DNA from: Misgurnus anguillicaudatus
Taxonomy: Eukaryota; Chordata; Actinopteri; Cypriniformes; Cobitidae
DNA length: 64,000 bases
Direction: 5' to 3'
Assembly: GCF_027580225.2 (NCBI RefSeq)
Contig: NC_073359.2
Location: forward strand, 8,980,001 to 9,044,000
The notes beneath the pieces were generated by a model, which saw nothing but the letters and a program-made list of their open reading frames with translations, ran no database searches and had not been told where the DNA came from. The first letter of the stretch is position 1. Each line of letters begins with the position of its first letter. A program made the position numbers and the translations under genes. Of this stretch, positions 12,011-23,261 are shown piece by piece.

Positions 12011-12292
12011 TACCTATAACTTATTTCCTCCATTGACAACATATATAGTGATCAGGTGCCAAGCTGTCCCTCTTAGTATATTAGAGTTATTGTTTTACAA
12101 AATTACCTATTAGTGAATAACTTAAAGTCCTTATGTAGATCTGTAAATCAGCTGCATAATCGTATAAGACTGTGAGTTGCATTTTAAATGTCAATCAGTG
12201 CATATTTGATGCTTTTGACTATGACCTGGTGTACTAATCCATTATATTATAATGGTTTTAGACACCCTTACAAAACACCTCACAAAATGTGC

Positions 12293-12842
12293 CCTATAGA
12301 GACAGAGCACAGTTATGCTAATTTGAAAACCACGCCCACCGGGGGGGAAACAATCCAACCGTCTCCATTGACTTTGTATTGCGAGAGGCCGCCTCACCCT
12401 TGTCATTTCTGGGTTATAACAAAAACAGAATAATGCCTAAAAGCTGCTGTGTGACAAAATATACAGCTAATAAGTTTTTATAAGCTTTCGAGACGTAAAA
12501 CTCAGCCTATAAGGAGAAAAAAGTGGATCGCCGACTATTTCCCCTATATGCAGTTCTACTAATAGGACTACTGTGAAAAGTTGCATGTTTCCACTTTTGT
12601 GTCTTTAAACGCTCGTTTTTGGAGGTCGACAGCTTATAAAAACTTATTTCTGGGTTTTTTGGGTCTTTTTTTTATTAGCTGTCACACAGCAGCTTTTATG
12701 CTTCATTCTGTTTTTTGTTATAAGCCAAAAATGACAAGGAGGCAGCCTCTCGCAATACAAAGTCAATGGAGACAGATGGATTGTTTTCCCACCGGTGGGC
12801 GTGGTTTTCAGGTTATGACGAGCTGCGTTCTGTCTCTATATG
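12293..12842. mobile_element. Long foldback MITE
   Basis: Palindromic: the left arm (ATAGAGACAGAGCACAG, then CCACGCCCACCGG, then CAATACAAAGTC in the complementary sense) is mirrored on the right, ending GTTCTGTCTCTATA. The arms are nearly 200 bp with a central region; no transposase. The open frame at 12581-13015 is a by-product of this palindrome. Confidence 0.8.
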
Positions 12843-13270
12843 GTATAGGTGACAATATCAGCCCTGCCAACCTTGGAATTTTTTTTTGCGTAGCAACTTA
12901 CTGCAGCGGGGCAGCATGGCGCAAGGTCACCACTGTGTGTAAAAGTCGTGGGTCTTGTGACAAACATGCAAAAAATCAGGGCCAACACTTTTTTACACCA
13001 TTGTATATGATCTAAGTAATAAAAAAATAAGGATTTTAAATTTTCCATCTGTTTCCCCTGCTTACTGCTTGCTTGTGTATTTTATATCAGGGGTTTGCAA
13101 ACTTTTTCAAACCGACAGGTCTTTTTTTTTTTTAAAAAAAAAAGTAGAAATATAGGTGAAAACACAAACACAATTTAGTAGTTTTTGAACCAGTTTAATT
13201 GAATAATTGTTTTTGCACTGAATTGGAAATTATATATTTGAAAAATACATTGAAGTGCAAGGCTGTAGAG

Positions 13271-13506
13271 CAGTGGTTCTCAAACATTTTCGGCATGCGG
13301 CCCCCCTTGTGTGCCGTGCATCCCTCCGTGACCCCCTTAAAGAAAATGTATGACACAAAACATTCTAAAGCTTAAAATTAGAATTAAACAAAACATATTA
13401 AATGATACAATGTAGTACTGTTGGTTAGTAGCCTTTACACAGAATTTATGATAAATTCATGTATTTTATTGGCACAATTTCACGACCCCCAGTTTGAGAA
13501 CCACTG
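13271..13506. mobile_element. Non-autonomous hAT element
   Basis: Ends CAGTGGTTCTCAAA and TTTGAGAACCACTG, flanked by 8-bp near-identical duplications CTGTAGAG (13263-13270) and CTGTAAAG (13507-13514). It lies between the two clcc1 duplication units. Confidence 0.88.
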
Positions 13507-13950
13507 CTGTAAAGAACAGTGCACTATTGCAGACTTGGCTACTTAGGATTTGATTATAATATTTTAATAGTCAATTGTGAACTAAAGTGGGCCGGTCTGA
13601 AACTCCAGGGCAGAAAATGAGTCCCACTCCGGCCCAGGCACTGGCATCTTCTGACCTAAAGTCCTGTTTACTGGATGATTTATCCTGTTGTCCTCTTATT
13701 GTCCATTCTTTTCTAGATCGGCAGCAGGTGGTGGATCCCGATACGGAAATGTAATGTATGCCATATATGTCCCTATATCGAAACCGATCTTAGCATATAT
13801 GCTACATATTTATGCAATATATTAATATCACATACATAGATCCTCTGGATATATGAATATATAGGTTTAAAACATAGATGAAATAATCTTACTAAAATGT
13901 GTATAAATACATAAATTAATATCACATATCCTCTGGATATATGAATGTAT

Positions 13951-15102
13951 GGGCTCTATCATAACCCGGCGCAATGCACGACGCAAGTGTCTTTTGCTAG
14001 TTTCAACCCAGCGCAATGATCATTTTCACGTTTAGCGTCACGTTGTTTAAATTTTTGCGCCCATGGGCGTTCTGATCTAAAATCGAGGAGTGTTCAGGGG
14101 CATGGTTGGCTCGTTGCTATTTTGAGGCAACTAAAACCTGGTCTAAAGTTTAAAGTCTATGGCGCAATAGTGTTTTGTTATTTAATGAGCGTGTTACAAA
14201 TATGCGCCTATAAACAGGACGACAGCGTGCGTTTGCTTATCACACACATGGATAATGAAAAATTAAAGCATTCAAATGTAAAAGATTATTATTGAGTCTC
14301 TTGGACATAAATGAGGATCGATTATGAGACGTTAGAAGGCGTAAAGAGCTGCTTCATCTGCAGCCTGGTAAGTAAATAAAGCATTGCTTTAAACAAATGC
14401 AAATATTGCATTTATTTTTAAATGTTTTTTTTTAAATGCTACCCCACGGATTTATTGTATATAATGACTCTGTATCTGTGGATATGATGAGATGAGAAAC
14501 ATTTTTAAGTAATGCTTTAAAAAAACTCACAGCGCTGTCCGAGTCCTGAAACGGCTCTCCGTATGTTTGTAAATTTTTTATCTCCTGTTTGTTACAAATA
14601 AAGTATTTTTAGAGTACAAACATTTTCTTACATACTTGTAAATTATTTTTTTGATGATATTGGATAGCCATACATTAACAGCAATTAAAAGCCTGCTATT
14701 TTTACTTCCATGACTAAGAAAAGAAGAAAACGGGTTTTAATAAAAAACAATTTCAATACAAGTGAAAAACAACACAATTATTTAACATTAATCTTAAACT
14801 GGGGATCTTCTTCCTCCACTTAGTTTTTCAGTTTACAAAGTCTGTTATCTAAATAAGGATTAGACATAACGCCAGCACAACTGGCTTTTAAAGGGGATGA
14901 CAGCTGAGACTCTCATTGGTTTATTGCATGTTACGCCCAAAACACTCCAATACTCATTAAAAGAATAGGAACAACCCTTTTCGACCGTGCGCTCCGCGCA
15001 CAAACCATTTTTCTCGTCGTTAAATTAGCAAAAGTGGATTCCGACATGCTTATTTAAACCGTGCGCTTTAGACCATGCGCTTAGATTGTTAAAATAGGGC
15101 CC
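13951..15102. mobile_element. Harbinger-like non-autonomous element
   Basis: Ends GGGCTCTAT and ATAGGGCCC, with subterminal GCGCA and TGCGCTTAGA blocks, flanked by TAT on both sides (13948-13950 and 15103-15105). A 3-bp duplication and GGGC-type ends fit PIF/Harbinger MITEs. No coding region. Confidence 0.7.
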
Positions 15103-16664
15103 TATAGACCCCTTCAAGGTTTGTAAACATTGAATGACTATCGGGTGCGGGCGCAGCACGGGGTCGAACTGTTCATACCATTTAGGCTTTATAATTTAAT
15201 CTAACAGTGCTGAAAAATGATGACTTACCTCAAATGAAGTGAGCACTACAAACACAAGCCTCTTTGATCTTTGCATTGTCCCGGTCTGCACGTTAATTGC
15301 TTGCAGACGCAGATGTTGTATTTTTTTGTTTTTGAGATTCTGCATGAATCGCGAAAACTTAACGGAAGACCTGGTGCGATATGTTTTATTTCTAGATGCA
15401 TAAAAGTAAAATAACGTATAGGCCTAGAAGATATTGCTAACTGTAAATGCGTTTGACATACTTTTTATCATCATTATAATCATGATTTGACATTTTTTCA
15501 AGGAGGTGACACCGTCCCGTACACACTGCATATTAATTCGGTTGTCACTTCACCTTTTAATGCTTAATCCTGTTCTGTACACACACAGTTCAGTAATTTA
15601 CGGGACTCACAACCGCATTCTACAACCGAATTAACTCCCGCAAAATGCAGGTAGTGACAACCGCATTTACTGAAACTCTGCACAGTGTGTACATAACCGA
15701 TCTGAACAACTAGTAGTTAATCAAGTGTTTAAATGTTCATCATAAACAGGACAGGTCTCTCTTCTGAAAAAATAAATGCTTAGAGGAAAGTCTTCTGTAT
15801 GCGCGGTTCAGAAAATGACAGAGGCACAATTTGCTGACTATTGTTGCCAGATCTTGCACTAAAAAAACAGCGAACAAGAAAAATCCAATAATAAACCGAA
15901 ATAATTCTAAATGCTTTAACTCAAAGATCTAAATATTGGGACCGGCACCATCACACTTTATTAATACCAAAAACTTGATTGCTTCTTGAGCCAAAAGCCA
16001 AAACGGTTAAGTGCCAAAACTGTATTTACGTACAAAAGAGACAAGGACCTGGCAACACTGCAAGACCGCGCGCTCCGCGCTGTGAAGCAGCCTCACAAAA
16101 GCGTAAATACACAACGCCAAGATGGATGGCAAAATACAATGCTGTTATTTTGGTGAAAGCTGTGAGCGATAAGCAAGTGAGACGGCAGAACGTTGCTATG
16201 GTTATATCAATCATCACATTTTCGGGAGTGAGTCTTGTTCCGGACATGAAACGAACATTTAGGGGATTCACTCCCGCATTTAAATGCGGTTGTCACTCCC
16301 GAAAGTTTGCAGTGTGTACGAGACCTGCCGCACGCGCACCGCAGGTCATGTGACAAGAAAATACGCGGCAAGCGTTTTCCACTGGTTTTTAATCGCGACA
16401 TGTTTTTTAAAGCAACACTTTGTAGTCCCTTTTAATGTATAGTAGGCTATATACTATGCTACACTTTACTTAATAATTTTTAACCTTATTATAGTAAATA
16501 GGCCTACTATCGTGCACTATACTGTTTTTATGTAGACTAAATCAACCCACAAAAACATGGTTATTACAATGGTTAATATTGATTAGGTATAAAAGGAAGT
16601 CTCTTATGTCTTAATATGCGATAAACGATGCAAACGTCCTGTGATCACGTTAATTCACCAGGGT
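15103..16664. repeat. Interior of the 4.2-kb insertion, unassigned
   Basis: Contains repeated blocks around CACTCCCGCATTT / GTTGTCACT / AACCGCATT in both orientations at 15535-15690 and 16215-16320, which suggests another decayed inverted-repeat element. Class unknown. Confidence 0.5.
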
Positions 16665-17366
16665 AGGGTTGCACCAGTCGTTCGTAAGTTCTTTCTTAAA
16701 CTGGGACGTAAAGTCCAAACTAGAGGCTTAGTAACTACTAGCTAGTTTATAACTAACTCTTTACTTTATTCGGTTGCACCATTTGTTCTTAAGGCAGAAC
16801 GTAGCTAGTAGGTCGTAAGCTCTCCGTAAAGTAATGCTTTGTCGCATAGAATGACTTCTATTTTTCTTAACCCAATCACAAGCCTTATAATGGGTAAACA
16901 GGAAATAGTCTGAACAGTACGTAATTTCAAACTCATTCTTGACTCGCCTAAACTGAAAGTTAAAAAAGACGTTAAAGCAAATGTAATGGACCTCAAAACA
17001 TTACACTTTTAATTGAAAATATCTATCCCACACATGGAGGAGAAAATAAACAGGAAGAAATTTTAAACCTTATTTTAATTGATGGATACACAGAAAATTA
17101 AACAGAAAACTCGATGACGAACTTGCGGCTCTTCATAATTTATACGAGCTCATCGATGTAATATAATCTGGCTGACATCTTATTCCAATCGCTATTCATG
17201 GACAGAGGCTTCCGTAAATATTTAGTTACAACGTATTGTTAGGTTTAAACTAAGTTTAATGGTGCAACGCGAAAACATTTAGTAGTGCGTAAGTTGTAAC
17301 TTAGTGCCCATTTACGTCGTAACTAAGCTACATTGTAACTTACGCACAGCTGGTGCAACCGGCCCT
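16665..17366. mobile_element. Inverted-repeat DNA element (AGGG...GGTTGCACCA ends)
   Basis: The left end AGGGTTGCACCAG is matched by the right end CTGGTGCAACCGGCCCT. The arms continue with CGTAAGTT-type repeats (GTAACTTAGT and relatives). About 700 bp with no transposase. Confidence 0.7.
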
Positions 17367-19769
17367 AGATCATAAAGTTGTGTATCACAGCATCAGGATG
17401 ATTATAAAATTAACTTACTTGTGACGCGTGTCTCCTGATCATTTAAATTTGCACTGTGTACCCCCCCATATAATGTAAACAGGAGGAATAATAAACAAGA
17501 CATTGTACAAGCACAAGTCAAGCTAAACAGCACCTAATTCAGTAACGAACAAACTGCTTAAGTTTTTACTTGTCCAACTGTCGGGTTTCTCAGTGGAGAG
17601 TGCTGATGACTCTCAACATGAAGATACGGGTTTCGCAGCCCAAACCCATTAGGTTCATTAAAGATAATAAGTTGTACTTGCGTGTGAATGGGTTGTATGT
17701 CCTACCTTCTGTTAAAATTGTATTATTACATGAAAGATATATGTATGCAACATATATTACACATATATGTGTGTTTTTTCATACATACATATATATTTAT
17801 ATTGATATATATGTCAATATATGAAACTGTTCCATTTTCGAATAAGTGTCATATAGTTGTCCATATATGTTTTTAATTTATATTACCGTATATTTGTAAT
17901 ATCAATACTTGATATATACACATATATTACATTTCCGTATGGGTCATGATGCCAACCAAGCAAGAGCTTAGGTAATATATGTCTTATAACATACACAATA
18001 ACCTGAGGAGAGACCAAGTACAACCTGAGTATGTTACTTACAAAAATGTGAGACATCTTAAACTAAGTTGGCTTTTTACAGCTCTTACTATGAAGACAAG
18101 CGCAGACATAAAAAGCGCCGTTGTTTGCAGAATGATTGGCAGATCTTTTAACAAAGCTCTGAGGAACAGGTTGATGCCCTGACCAATCTGCTCCAGTGGC
18201 TCTGTAATCAAGCGAGTTAAGGTGAACATGAAAACCTGCGAAAACATGAAGAACCAATGTGTGCACTGCATATTATGAAATTCAAGATTGAAGATATATT
18301 GAGAAGTACAAACCTTCATTGGAGACACACGGAAAATGGGGTCCACACGCAGGATCTCATAGTATTTTTTGCAAGGGTCATCTTGGAGAGTACATGATTT
18401 TCTAAACCACTCTGAAATCGGGAATAAAATCATATTTAAGAAGAGCCTGTGATCACTATGAAATATCGTGTGGAAAAGATCTAAGTGAAGATTTCTCAAA
18501 AGTCTCCTTTTGTTACAGAGGATAAAATAACATCAAACTGGTTTGAAATTACATAATGCTGGGTGAATCATAACACAATTATTATTTGGGGGTAAATAAC
18601 TCGCCTGAAAAATCCATCCAGGTCATTTCTTTTACCCCAGTACATTTTGCATTGAAACTCTCCATCTGCATAATGTTCTTCTGGTGTTCGGCTACTTCAA
18701 GCTAGCCAAGAAGAAACATTTTGGATAAAGCATTTATACTGATCTTTTTAATTATATTGAATGCACCAAAGTACGTTTTACCCTTTCATTGTAATCTGGT
18801 GTACACACGTTTATTAATAATGCAATGGGTATATATCAGTTCGATAGGACCTCTCTCAACCTCTTGTATAAAAAAAAGATTACCATATATAGATAGAACC
18901 AGTTCCAGATGAAGCTAATAAAAAAGCAAATATAAAACATCCTTTTGATCTGGATAAACCTGGCCACCACAGAGCACTTTTCAATGCATACTGCAGTGAT
19001 GACAATAAGAACACACACTAAAATCTGTAAAAAAAAAAAAAGATCAGAGTGAAAGTGTGTCATGAAATCGTATTTTTGAAAAGATCAATAACCATGATGT
19101 GTTGTGTTTCTTCACTCTCATATTTTTGCATATTTGCAACGCTTCCAGGTATTGTTAGAACAGGACCTGTCGATTCTGCATATGCGTATATTCCCATCCC
19201 CAGAGAATTTTATTCTTTAATAGTTGACAATTGGCTCTTTTTACAGGAAGGCGGGACTAAAGCAGCCATACTGACTGTTGCAATCTCCCCCAATACTAGT
19301 GACTTATCTTGTTAATATGAAGTATCTCTAAGAAATCACCTGTGGGTTTTGCATTGACAAAACTACATTTTTGTAAAAATCTAGTAAACACATATTAGAC
19401 CTTAATGACAGTATCTAGCTCCACATGAAAAGTGTCTTTAAATCGCCACTTCCAGGGTTCGTGGTGAGAACCTTCATCCATGGCTCCAGTGGTCCAGTCA
19501 TTGTCTTCTTGCAGAAGCTTCTGGAAGTCTGACATGGTTTGTTTGAGTTTCACCTCATCATCATGCTAAACAGGAAAAAACAAGGGTTATGAAACATGTG
19601 TAGTGCTGAACAACTTTACCTCAATTCCTCAGAACATACCAAACCAAGTTCTGCAGTTTTTCTATGTAGCTTGTGAAGAAAACGCTTGGAAAAAATGTTG
19701 GCTGTTGAACATTGACATTTTTCTTCTTTTTGTGTTTATAAAGAAAGAATAAAAATATAAATAAAGATG

Positions 19770-20970
19770 TATATCAACCTGGGTTTAAGATATTCATCTT
19801 TGTTCAAAAGTAAAAAATGCGTAAACTTAACGATTCGGTTCACGCATAAATGGTTCTGAAGCTGTATCTCGGTCATTCTTTGATCAATCGAAATGAAAGT
19901 TGGTACCCCTCATGTGGACCATGAACTTGGGGTCCATGCCAAATTTGAAGACAGTGCCACACATGGGTCATGAGAAATGGTTACTAAAATGTTCGTCAGA
20001 AAATTATGATCTTTGTGTCTACGGATTCCTTAGCTCATGCCGAATCTGTCGACGTGTAATATGAAATTTGTCCTTAATTCCGATATCTTTTTATCTATTC
20101 GACATATATGCGCAAAAATCGGTAGAGCTGATGTTCTGAAGGCACCTGAAGTCTGAAGACAGCGACACTTAGGGGTTATAACAGTTATTATTAAACCGCT
20201 TATAACTTCTGAATACTTTAATTGATATTCATTTTCTTTGTGAAATTGTATTCCCTGGTTAATGTCAATTGCAACGATGTCTCATTGGTCATTTTCCAAC
20301 ATTCTAATCATGTGTTATTTTAAAGCATATCACATCCTGTTTTCTCGCTACTCCTTTTAAAAAAAATGTCATCTAATTTTATTGATTCTTGTCTCACATA
20401 ATCTTTGGACCAGGCCGCACACAAATGACTGAACAGATTTTTGATATTATGTTCTCTTCCTAACAATTACCTGCCGAAAGCGGACTTTGCCTGTCATGTT
20501 GTCTCTTTGTCCTATTAATCTAATCTGACAATATTTGCACGTGCTGAGCATTAATATACAAAATGTTCTTCTTGACATAATTCTCACTTAAGCTATCTGA
20601 TGGTCATATCAATGTATTTTTGTTATTTCTACTCTGCAGTGTCACTTCTACACTTTCGGTGATTGGATATTTTTAAATGCTTGCAGCTCTGAATCTGCTT
20701 TCCGCAGACTGGTTTAACCATGTCAACTGAGTGGCGCATCTGATCTGAGGTTGTGTGTTCAAATCCAGGGTGGTTAATATTGCTTCTGTTCCAGACCTTG
20801 AATTTTCAGTGCTTTCATTCTCATCTGAATTACTACTGAATTTTGAACTTCTCTAATTCTGAACTGATCTGTTTTCCTAATGTACAATGAATTTCTGCCA
20901 GATCAGCTCAGGGGTACAGTTCTTTCGGGCTTGGCCCCGTAACTGCTGCTTGCAGCTATTTGTTTTCGTA
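19770..20970. repeat. Copy B-specific dispersed repeat, class unknown
   Basis: About 1.2 kb absent from copy A, between exon 2 and the TGGGTTATTTTT repeat. It has no visible coding region or inverted ends. The terminal block GGGCTTGGCCCCGTAACTGC followed by GCTTGCAGCTA is reminiscent of a common fish repeat, but I cannot name the class. Confidence 0.5.
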
Positions 20971-21084
20971 TCTGTCCTTGTTTACCTGCCTGCCTTGTTG
21001 TTTCATTCGTTTAGTGTTGTTATAATAAACATACGTTATTGTTAACTTGCGTCAGCATCCTCCTACATGTTTTACTTGTTGCGA

Positions 21085-21350
21085 TACCAGTGGGTTGGGT
21101 TTCTTCCTTTTTGACCCAACACTGGATTGAAAATAACCCAGCATTTTTTACAGTATACATTTATAAAAAATTCTGGATTCTTTTTAACCTACAGTTAAAA
21201 AGAGACAAACTCAACGATTGGGTTTAAATTATATACCTACTGTATTTTAAATCATGGTTGGGTCAAATATAGACCTTATTTGGGTTAATTTAACAGTTAA
21301 CGGTTGGGTTTGTCCCTTTTTGACCCAAACAATAATCCAGCATTTGTAAC
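21085..21350. repeat. TGGGTTATTTTTAACCCA repeat, copy B intron
   Basis: Same family and relative position as 10330-10685, with GGTTGGGTTTGTCCC and AATAATCCAGCATTTGTAAC shared. Slightly shortened. Confidence 0.7.
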
Positions 21351-21354
21351 TTGT

Positions 21355-21662
21355 CATTGTGTGCTTAAAACAAGCAAAAATATCTGCCAATGGGGTGAAT
21401 AAAATTATCTTGAAATAATATTTATTTTTTCTTCTTTTACACTTAATTCAAGCTAAATTTTCTTACCCCATTGGCAGATAACTTTGCTTGTTTTAAGCAC
21501 AAATTCACTTAAAAAAATTTAAAAATGTTCTGTCTAAAAACTAGACTTATTTTCTTGGGTCATTTTGCTCATTAAGAAAAAACATTTTAATTTAAGAATT
21601 TTGAGATATTTCTACTGAAAACAAGACAAAAATACTAAGCAAGAACGTCATTTTTTTGCAGT
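21355..21662. mobile_element. Palindromic MITE (TTTTTTGCAGT family), left end truncated
   Basis: The two arms of AAAACAAGC and TGCCAATGGGG motifs face each other around 21430. The right end finishes TTTTTTTGCAGT. The same family occurs at 29631-30081, 54665-55975 and 56721-57854. Confidence 0.75.
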
Positions 21663-22032
21663 CTATATCATCATGTTTGACCAAATTAGGTCATATGACA
21701 CCTAAGGGTGAATTTCTTTTCAAGGTAAAGTCTAAAGGGGTGGTTCAATGGTATTTCAAGCATTCTGACTTATTAACACAGTTATAGAGTTGTTTCCTCA
21801 TGCTAAATGTAGGCAAAGTGTCAAAAAAGCAGTTGCACATGTTAGAGTATTTCTGTGCCGAATGCACTTGCCAGGGTTCGTACAAGTTTCGGAAAGTTTT
21901 TTTTCGATTACAGGTCCAACTGACGTTTTAGGGGTTTTCTATACGGATCACTTCTTTATATGGGCACTTCCCCCGGAACACCCATGCCCACCCGTCAATC
22001 AGCGGGAGACGCTATAGAGCTTGCAAACATAA

Positions 22033-22344
22033 GCCGTTTCTCAATACCAAGTACGCCAAACTCGGACTTGTGTCCTTCGTAGTTCGAACTTGCAAGTACA
22101 GACTCGGAAGAACGAACTCCTGACCTGAAATGCATTCTGGGAAAATTCGCTGTCATAAGTCCACATAAGTCTCCTCTGATGCATCCTCGATAAAATGGGC
22201 GGATCAAGAACACATCCGGGGATTTTATGTGAACTTGGGCTTGATGCGAACTTTGATTTGGAACAGTACTTGGTCCACGACTGATGACGTTTCACAAGTC
22301 CACAAGAACACAAGTACAGACAAGAAGGCATATTGAGAAACGGC
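22033..22344. mobile_element. MITE with CCGTTTCTCAATA ends
   Basis: Left end CCGTTTCTCAATACC and right end TATTGAGAAACGG are inverted repeats; the interior holds CTTGTGTCCTTCG and CAAGTCCACAAG arms. About 310 bp, no coding region. Copy B only. Confidence 0.8.
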
Positions 22345-22952
22345 CATTATCACGCCACTCAGCTTTGTTTAATTTCAAAACTCAACAATGGCATGAAAGA
22401 TGAAGTGTGTTTTTGGATGTAAGGAGAAGAAATCCAGCCTTATGAAAACAATGGATATAGTAGTTTATTATCCGGGGTAGCAGCGGAGTTTTGCGTGTGT
22501 GTTTGATGCGCTGGATTTTCCCAACCGGTTCATGACGAGTTGCACACGGTGTCTTATGTTGGAAATAGTCGCGTGCATATTATATAAATGACACAAACAT
22601 GTAGTGAATCATAAATTAAACAGTTTTGTATAGTGTTGCATGACTCGTACTCGCTCCTCCCGCGGTAGTAACTCCTCCTTAATTTTTTCGTACGTTATCG
22701 GAAAGATTCGGTAAAGCTAATCTTTCTTTTATACATCTGATTAAACTAAAGACTCTTCAGAGATATAAAGGATGTCATACTACTCTATAGATACTCCAGA
22801 TTAACATCAGAAATGCAGAAACAGCGTGTGTTATGTGAGCTTTAAAAAATGTCTGTATTAATTCCTGAAAATATTAAGAATAATGAGAACATTTAAAAAA
22901 AAATCCCTTGTAATAATTCAATAGTTTCAAACATCATGAATAAACCTCTTAC
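22345..22952. other. Intron sequence of clcc1-like copy B
   Basis: No exon, gene or terminal repeat recognised. The right part resumes homology with copy A near 22850. Confidence 0.4.
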
Positions 22953-23261
22953 CTCTGTGGGTCTTCTCATGCACTTTCCTGCCGAGTCATAGTTGATCAT
23001 GTCATATGGATTTACCCTTTCATCATTGTTGTCTTCATTCATGTTTGCATAAGCAATAACGAAAAGTCCCCAAAAAACAAACATACTCCAAAATCTAAAT
23101 GACAAACATCTCAGCATCTCCATGATAAATTAAAAACGTATATATGTATATGATTTTTAGATCAACAAGTGCCCAAAGTTGAACCGGCACCTTCTTTTTA
23201 GAAAACATTTGCATAATAGACACAGGTGAATTAACCTGTTAGTTTGGTTTAGCCAGAGCCC

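Larger units (their letters stand above)
5926..12210. repeat. Tandem duplication unit A (clcc1-like copy A)
   Basis: Collinear with 13653-25480. Matching landmarks are CTAAAGTCCTGTTT at 5931/13659, all clcc1-like exons, the TGGGTTATTTTTAACC repeat (10330/21090), the GACCAAATTAGGTCAT block (10711/21679), the first exon (10884/22953) and the downstream AATCAGTGCATAT block (12193/25467). Unit A carries its own insertions at about 7170-9090, 9308-9662 and about 11265-12010 that are absent from B. Confidence 0.85.
13731..17945. mobile_element. 4.2-kb composite insertion splitting the last exon of clcc1-like copy B
   Basis: Outer ends share TACGGAAATGTAAT in inverted orientation (13734-13750 and 17924-17940), followed by ATATATG-rich arms. 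Inside are a Harbinger-type element (13951-15102) and an element at 16665-17366, so this is a nest. No transposase was found; the 124-codon frame at 15979-16353 looks random. Confidence 0.75.
13690..23123 (-). pseudogene. CLCC1-like copy B, decayed
   Basis: Exons matching copy A: 23123-22953, 19701-19640, 19565-19401, 19024-18884, 18701-18605, 18411-18314, 18235-18089, then 18004 to about 17946 with the remainder at about 13731-13690. Lesions visible: the second exon is 62 nt instead of 69 and shifts the frame; the third loses 30 bp, removing the [11 protein letters not shown] block, plus changes at HYDAE; the 18605 exon is followed by GC instead of GT; the last exon is split by a 4.2-kb insertion. 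Other exons ([33 protein letters not shown]) are well preserved, so decay is recent or partial. A shortened product cannot be excluded without transcript data. Confidence 0.8.

Noticed and set aside
12581..13015. 144-codon open frame
   Set aside because: Largely within one arm of the foldback MITE at 12293-12842.
15979..16353. 124-codon open frame in the composite insertion
   Set aside because: No transposase motif, overlapping frames on the other strand, and surrounded by non-autonomous repeats.
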